DNA of 64,000 nt, from assembly GCA_009827225.1 (NCBI GenBank), contig WUAI01000002.1, forward strand, positions 62,001 to 126,000, read 5' to 3'. The translations under genes were made by a program, and so were the position numbers. The notes beneath the pieces were generated by a model, which did no database searches, was not told the DNA's origin, and was given only the letters and a program-made list of their open reading frames with translations. Of this stretch, positions 60,220 through 64,000 are shown piece by piece. Numbering within the stretch: the first letter of the stretch is position 1; each line of letters begins with the position of its first letter. The DNA comes from Flavobacteriaceae bacterium. GTDB lineage: Bacteria; Bacteroidota; Bacteroidia; Flavobacteriales; Flavobacteriaceae.

Positions 60220-61100
60220 AAAAGATAATTTTCCTGCTATTTCTTTTGCCAGCGCTCTTATGGTCTCAGGACGATCTATTGAGTGAATTGGAAAGTTCCG
60301 CAGAAATAGATAATACTGTCAATGCCGCTTTTAAAGGTTTGAAAGTGGTGAACTTTGAATCTACGAAGCTAGCTCACCAAAAGGAATTGTATCTGGTGGT
60401 TTCGCATCGATTCGGAACAGTGAAAAACGGGATTGACGATTTTTTCGGCCTGGACAATGCAGTTACTCAGATCAAATTTATATATGGGGTCAATGAGTGG
60501 CTAAATTTGGGAGTAGCGAGGAGTTCATTGATGAAAAAATATGGCGTACATGCCAAATATAGACTGATTAGACAAACTGAAGGGGGCTTTCCCTTCACTT
60601 TAGTGGGATACCATTTAGCTACGGTTAATACAGCACTGGATGAAGATTTGTTTGCAAAATTGGAATTCGGTGATAGGCTTACCTATACGACCCAAGTGCT
60701 CCTATCTCGGAAAATTTCAGATAATTTTTCAGTGCTGTTGGCTCCCACTTACATTCACGAAAATCTGGCTACACGAAGTACTGTAGTGTCGGAATCGGAG
60801 ACCGTGTCAGTCTTCGATGAGGAGAACGACCAATTTGCTGTTGGAGTAGGAGGAAGGTACAAATTGGCTAAACGATGGAGTGTCAATGTTGACTATGGTA
60901 TACATCTAAATAGAAATAATAATTCTAACTTTAGGAATCCCTTGTCCATAGGAGTAGACCTTGAAACCGGAGGGCATGTATTTCAGATGCATTTCACCAA
61001 TGCCCAGGGAATGTTTGAAGAGGCCTTTTTGGTGCAGGCACAAGGAGATTGGGGAGACGGCGATTTTTTCTTCGGATTTAATCTGAGTAGAGTATTTTAA
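60216..61100 (+). CDS. DUF5777-family outer-membrane beta-barrel protein
   Basis: A 294-residue exported protein (signal peptide to LLWSQ). Alternating strands such as KELYLVVSHRFGTVKNGIDDFFGLDN, WLNLGVARSSLMKKYGVHAKYRLIRQ and NFSVLLAPTYIHENL, and the terminal aromatic FFFGFNLSRVF, indicate an outer-membrane barrel of the DUF5777 type. Function unknown, but the family is found beside cytochrome c and YceI genes, as here. It ends the ATGA-coupled run; the cupredoxin gene starts 31 bp later. Confidence 0.88.
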   Translation: MKKIIFLLFLLPALLWSQDDLLSELESSAEIDNTVNAAFKGLKVVNFESTKLAHQKELYLVVSHRFGTVKNGIDDFFGLDNAVTQIKFIYGVNEWLNLGVARSSLMKKYGVHAKYRLIRQTEGGFPFTLVGYHLATVNTALDEDLFAKLEFGDRLTYTTQVLLSRKISDNFSVLLAPTYIHENLATRSTVVSESETVSVFDEENDQFAVGVGGRYKLAKRWSVNVDYGIHLNRNNNSNFRNPLSIGVDLETGGHVFQMHFTNAQGMFEEAFLVQAQGDWGDGDFFFGFNLSRVF

Positions 61101-61131
61101 AAAGCATAAATCACACATAAAACTAGAACTC

Positions 61132-61716
61132 ATGAAAAAAATTACACTTTTACTTGCGATGTTAGCCCTGGCGATTCAGGTTGAAGCGCAGCAAACATTC
61201 GATCTTGACTGGGCCATTGGTATCAATGGTGCTGCAGCGAGCGTGACCATTGAAACCGGAGATACCGTTAGATGGACATGGGCCGACGGAGCACCACATA
61301 CTGTAACGAATATAGCGGGTAGTAGCGAGGAAACTTTTGATAGCGGGACCCTGCAGGGAGAAGGAACGCAGTTTTCTTTTACCTTCAGTGTAGCCGGAAC
61401 GAATGACTATCGTTGCGAAGTACACCCAGGATCTATGTTCGGAACCATCACTGTAAATGAAGTTTTATCCGTTGAGGATAAGTTCGTGCAAAATATTAGC
61501 TGGTTTCCAAATCCAGTTCAGGATGAGTTGACCATTACCTCATTGTTCAAGCTGGATTCGTATCAGATTACGGATGTATTAGGAAAGACCGTAGAAAGTG
61601 GAAACCAAAATACCAATGTTCTCAATGTAAACATGGTGGAATACGCGAAGGGAATTTATTTTGTATCTCTTGCAAGTGGCGATTTGAAAACCACAGTTCA
61701 AATTATTAAAAATTAG
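61132..61716 (+). CDS. Plastocyanin-like cupredoxin with T9SS sorting domain
   Basis: A 194-residue exported protein (signal peptide to VEAQ). The cupredoxin domain has an intact type 1 copper site: His in DGAPHTVTN and the C-terminal YRCEVHPGSMFGTITV, giving Cys, His and Met in Cx2Hx3M spacing. The last 80 residues are a T9SS type A tail (SWFPNPVQDELTITSL ... TTVQIIKN). It would be a blue copper electron carrier at the cell surface or outside the cell, linked by position to the cytochrome c-YceI run. Confidence 0.93.
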   Translation: MKKITLLLAMLALAIQVEAQQTFDLDWAIGINGAAASVTIETGDTVRWTWADGAPHTVTNIAGSSEETFDSGTLQGEGTQFSFTFSVAGTNDYRCEVHPGSMFGTITVNEVLSVEDKFVQNISWFPNPVQDELTITSLFKLDSYQITDVLGKTVESGNQNTNVLNVNMVEYAKGIYFVSLASGDLKTTVQIIKN

Positions 61717-61740
61717 TTTTCTTTTTAAGTTAAGTTAGTG

Positions 61741-61773
61741 AAGCCATGCCCTCATGAAAATGAGGGGTGGCTT
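61741..61773 (+). terminator. Terminator after the cupredoxin gene
   Basis: Stem AAGCCAT(G)CCCTCAT/ATGAGGGGTGGCTT with a GAAA tetraloop and a weak T stretch, 25 bases after the stop. Confidence 0.65.
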
Positions 61774-61794
61774 GTTTAAAAATCAAAAAAATCT

Positions 61795-62643
61795 ATGAAA
61801 AAGACATTTACTTTAGTTGCAACTTTCTTATTTACTCTGGGTATAACCGCTCAAATCACACCCGGATTTACCAACGACTTTGAGGATTTTACTACTCAAG
61901 GTTGGTCGAATGGTGCAGGTTCACCTAATCCTCCTACCAATATCACAACTGGGGGACCTGATGGTGTGGACGACAATTTCCTCGAAAAACAAAGTGCCGG
62001 AGGTGCCGGAGCAGGAAGTAAAATGATCGTTTTTAACACTGATGCCGGTTGGTTGGGAGATTATTTTGCTGCTGGTATTGGACTTATCACGTTCAACGCC
62101 AAGAATCCGTCGAATGAGGACCTTACAGTTCGTTTTGCAATGCAGGGTGCAGGAGATAATACGCAAATTTCTACTACTGAAGGCGTTTTAGTACCTGCTC
62201 AAAGTGATTGGGAGCTATATGAGTTGGCAGTGGAAGAGATCGACTTCACGATTGTTGGAGGCGCCAGTACCGTGAGTGATGTACTAGCCGACGTGAACCA
62301 GGTACGCATCCTTCATAATACCGTTCCTGCATGGATCGGAGGAACTATTGAAGCCACTCTTCATTTGGATAATATAACGGCTGATCCTATTTTGAGCATC
62401 ACCGACAATAAGTTATCCGGTATTTCACTATTCCCTAATCCGGCAAGTTCCATGATTAATTTTTCTGCGGAAACCGGAATCGATTCTTATCGAATTTATA
62501 ACGTCCTTGGAGCACAGGTTATGGCGGGTTCTGTTAATTCTCAGAGATCCTCTGTGGACATTAGTGAATTGAGCGAGGGGATGTATCTTATTGAATTTAC
62601 TTCCGAAGGAGAAAAGGCGGTTAAAAAGTTTTTGAAGCAATAA
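61795..62643 (+). CDS. Secreted protein with carbohydrate-binding-like domain and T9SS tail
   Basis: A 282-residue exported protein (signal peptide to LGITAQ). The middle, TPGFTNDFEDFTTQGWSNGAG through GGTIEATLHLDNITADPI, looks like a jelly-roll, carbohydrate-binding-module type domain with aromatic side chains. The C-terminus (SLFPNPASSMINFSAE ... KKFLKQ) is a T9SS type A sorting domain. There is no catalytic domain. The ligand is unknown. Confidence 0.85.
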   Translation: MKKTFTLVATFLFTLGITAQITPGFTNDFEDFTTQGWSNGAGSPNPPTNITTGGPDGVDDNFLEKQSAGGAGAGSKMIVFNTDAGWLGDYFAAGIGLITFNAKNPSNEDLTVRFAMQGAGDNTQISTTEGVLVPAQSDWELYELAVEEIDFTIVGGASTVSDVLADVNQVRILHNTVPAWIGGTIEATLHLDNITADPILSITDNKLSGISLFPNPASSMINFSAETGIDSYRIYNVLGAQVMAGSVNSQRSSVDISELSEGMYLIEFTSEGEKAVKKFLKQ

Positions 62644-62673
62644 ATAAGAATGGTTATTTATTGTCTATCGAGG

Positions 62674-62699
62674 CCGGCGCTGTAATTGCACAGTGCCGG
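62674..62699. terminator. Terminator between convergent genes
   Basis: 10-bp stem CCGGCGCTGT/ACAGTGCCGG (one G-T pair), loop AATTGC, then seven T on the plus strand. It ends the T9SS gene and faces the VOC gene. Confidence 0.82.
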
Positions 62700-62704
62700 T
62701 TTTT

Positions 62705-63073
62705 TTATGAAAGTACTTCTACAAAGAAGATTGCATTCTTGTTTAAATCGTACAATCCGAATTCATGGGTATTCCAGGGTGTGTTCTTGAGTAGTCTACT
62801 TTCATCCACCGATCCTCTTCCCAATAGCTCCTGAAACAGTGGTTCTACCTTGTCAACGAAGACTTTTATCACGGAGCCACCGTTTAACGGATCGGCTTCT
62901 GTGCCGGCATGCCATTGCAAATGAATGTAAATGCCGTCTCTGGAAACTCCGGCATACATGTCATCAGAGAAATTTTCGATGAATCCCAAATTATCCCTGA
63001 ACCAGGAAACATCTCTCTTAATATCTGCGGAAGGGATTACAGGGACCACCCCTAGAATATTAGTCTTCTCCAT
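62705..63073 (-). CDS. VOC-family (glyoxalase/bleomycin resistance fold) protein
   Basis: A 122-residue single-domain VOC protein: ILGVVPVIPSADIKRDVSWFRDNLGF, YAGVSRDGIYIHLQWH, then VIKVFVDKVEPLFQELLGRG and EFGLYDLNKNAIFFVEV. The likely metal or ligand side chains are His in IHLQWH and Glu at the end (FVEV). Activity cannot be told. Its ATG overlaps the rmuC stop by 14 bases, so it is translated from the same message. Confidence 0.9.
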   Translation of the reverse strand: MEKTNILGVVPVIPSADIKRDVSWFRDNLGFIENFSDDMYAGVSRDGIYIHLQWHAGTEADPLNGGSVIKVFVDKVEPLFQELLGRGSVDESRLLKNTPWNTHEFGLYDLNKNAIFFVEVLS

Positions 63074-64000
63074 CTTCTTCAGCTCGTTTAAGTAGTTTTT
63101 CGTTGATAAACTTCTTTTGTTTGATTCCCAGTTTCTTGATGTTTTCCACCTTACGGATGAGGTTGCCTTGCCCGGTGAGTTTCTTCATCGTACCATCATA
63201 ACTTCCCTGAACAGTTTTAAGCTGATTGCCTACCTTGATCAGGTCATCGGTAAGATTTACGAACTGATCATATAACCTTCCGGCCTGTGTGGCTATTTCC
63301 AGCGCATTTTGCTGCTGTTTTTCATTGTTCCACATGCTGTCTATGGTTCGTAATGTGGCTAATAGAGTGGTTGGAGTAACAATGACGATATTCTTCTCAA
63401 AAGCCCAGTTATAAAGTGAATTGTCTTCGTTCACTGCCACAGCAAACGCCGGTTCGATTGGGACGAACAGTAACACAAAATCCGGACTCTCAATTTGATA
63501 GATGTCCTGATAATTTTTTTCACTGAGCTGCTCAATATGTTTCTTTAAAGAAGATATATGCTCCTTCAATGCCAGGTCTTTTTCGTCCTGTTCTTCTGCA
63601 TTGACAAATCGTTCGTAGGCTACAAGAGAAACTTTCGAATCGATGATCATTTTCTTGTTGTCCGGAAGATGCAAAACCACATCCGGCATAATGCGTTTTC
63701 CTTCTTCCGTAGTGAAACTAGACTGAATAAAATACTCCCTGTTTTTTTCGAGTCCGCTCTTTTCCAAAACACGTTCCAGCACCAATTCTCCCCAGTTCCC
63801 CTGCGCTTTGCTATCTCCTTTCAACGCTTTGGTAAGGTTGGTAGCCTCCTTACTCATTTGTTCGTTGAGCTCCTTCAGGCCAATGATCTGCTGTCGAAGC
63901 ATGGCATGGCGGTCGATGCTTTCCTTATGGGTTTCTTCTACCTTCTTCTCAAACTTATCGATCTTTTCCTGTAATGGTTTCAGTACCAGATCGAGGTTCT
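63060..64000 (-). CDS. rmuC: DNA recombination protein RmuC, 5' end cut by the window edge
   Basis: RmuC family protein linked to limiting recombination at inverted repeats. The frame stays open to base 64000, so the N-terminus (signal anchor and more coiled coil) is missing. Visible parts: coiled coil (LKPLQEKIDKFEKKVEETH), the LTKALKGDSKAQGNWGELVLERVLEKSGL core, DSKVSLVAYERFV, and FVPIEPAFAVAV ... TPTTLLATLRTI, the conserved nuclease-like region. The internal ATG at 63902 is not the start. The stop overlaps the VOC gene by 14 bases. Confidence 0.95.
   Translation of the reverse strand, partial: NLDLVLKPLQEKIDKFEKKVEETHKESIDRHAMLRQQIIGLKELNEQMSKEATNLTKALKGDSKAQGNWGELVLERVLEKSGLEKNREYFIQSSFTTEEGKRIMPDVVLHLPDNKKMIIDSKVSLVAYERFVNAEEQDEKDLALKEHISSLKKHIEQLSEKNYQDIYQIESPDFVLLFVPIEPAFAVAVNEDNSLYNWAFEKNIVIVTPTTLLATLRTIDSMWNNEKQQQNALEIATQAGRLYDQFVNLTDDLIKVGNQLKTVQGSYDGTMKKLTGQGNLIRKVENIKKLGIKQKKFINEKLLKRAEEDGED

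Overview
The window looks like chromosomal DNA of a marine-type member of the Flavobacteriaceae (Bacteroidota), with GC in the low forties by eye. Four things point there. At least eight proteins end in type IX secretion (T9SS) type A sorting domains. Many genes are preceded by the Bacteroidota promoter TTG-N17-23-TAnnTTTG, with A-rich leaders instead of Shine-Dalgarno sites. Lineage markers are present, such as the MGFGG small protein, DUF5777 barrel and FadN-type beta-oxidation genes. A CarB without its allosteric domain fits the same picture. I found no tRNA, rRNA, CRISPR array, insertion sequence or prophage. Two genes run off the window ends (a LytTR regulator at the left, rmuC at the right).

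Layout. 1-6.6 kb: LytTR regulator end, TauE permease, BON-LysM protein, DUF3291, YdeI-like protein, and a tandem of secreted M1 and M28 peptidases. 6.6-9.5 kb: a propeller-SnoaL fusion and an FG-GAP T9SS protein. 9.6-15.5 kb: a four-gene fatty-acid degradation operon (marR, fadN, thiolase, acyl-CoA dehydrogenase) with two near-identical operators in front of marR. 15.6-20.1 kb: a VPGCxxC thioredoxin with an MsrA-like tail, a secreted protein plus membrane-anchored LuxR regulator, and a long-chain acyl-CoA ligase. 20.2-25.1 kb: two paralogous secreted M14 carboxypeptidases, then purL. 29-35.3 kb: two large paralogous T9SS proteins and a secreted endonuclease I. 35.3-40.2 kb: an RsmB-like rRNA methyltransferase, a Ycf48-like lipoprotein, a sulfotransferase, and an ECF sigma/anti-sigma/periplasmic-protein operon.

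40.2-40.7 kb has no protein gene. It holds what I read as two tandem homologous small RNAs, each with its own promoter, a first hairpin with the C-rich loop AGCCCCAA, and a terminator hairpin. The reverse complement TTGGGGCT lies 4 nt upstream of the pirin start codon at 52 kb, so pirin mRNA is a candidate target. This is the most novel signal I found.

40.7-55.8 kb is mostly housekeeping: ABC exporter, phosphohexomutase, glycosyltransferase, ribosomal proteins L31 type B and L34, GlmU-like protein, MtaB, pirin, lytic transglycosylase, a half-length TauE protein and a degenerate TlpA-like protein. At 55.9-61.7 kb, carB is followed by a tightly coupled run encoding a cytochrome c lipoprotein, YceI, an OB-fold protein and a DUF5777 barrel, then a T9SS-sorted cupredoxin. 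It looks like a cell-envelope electron-transfer module. The window closes with a T9SS protein, a VOC-family protein and rmuC.
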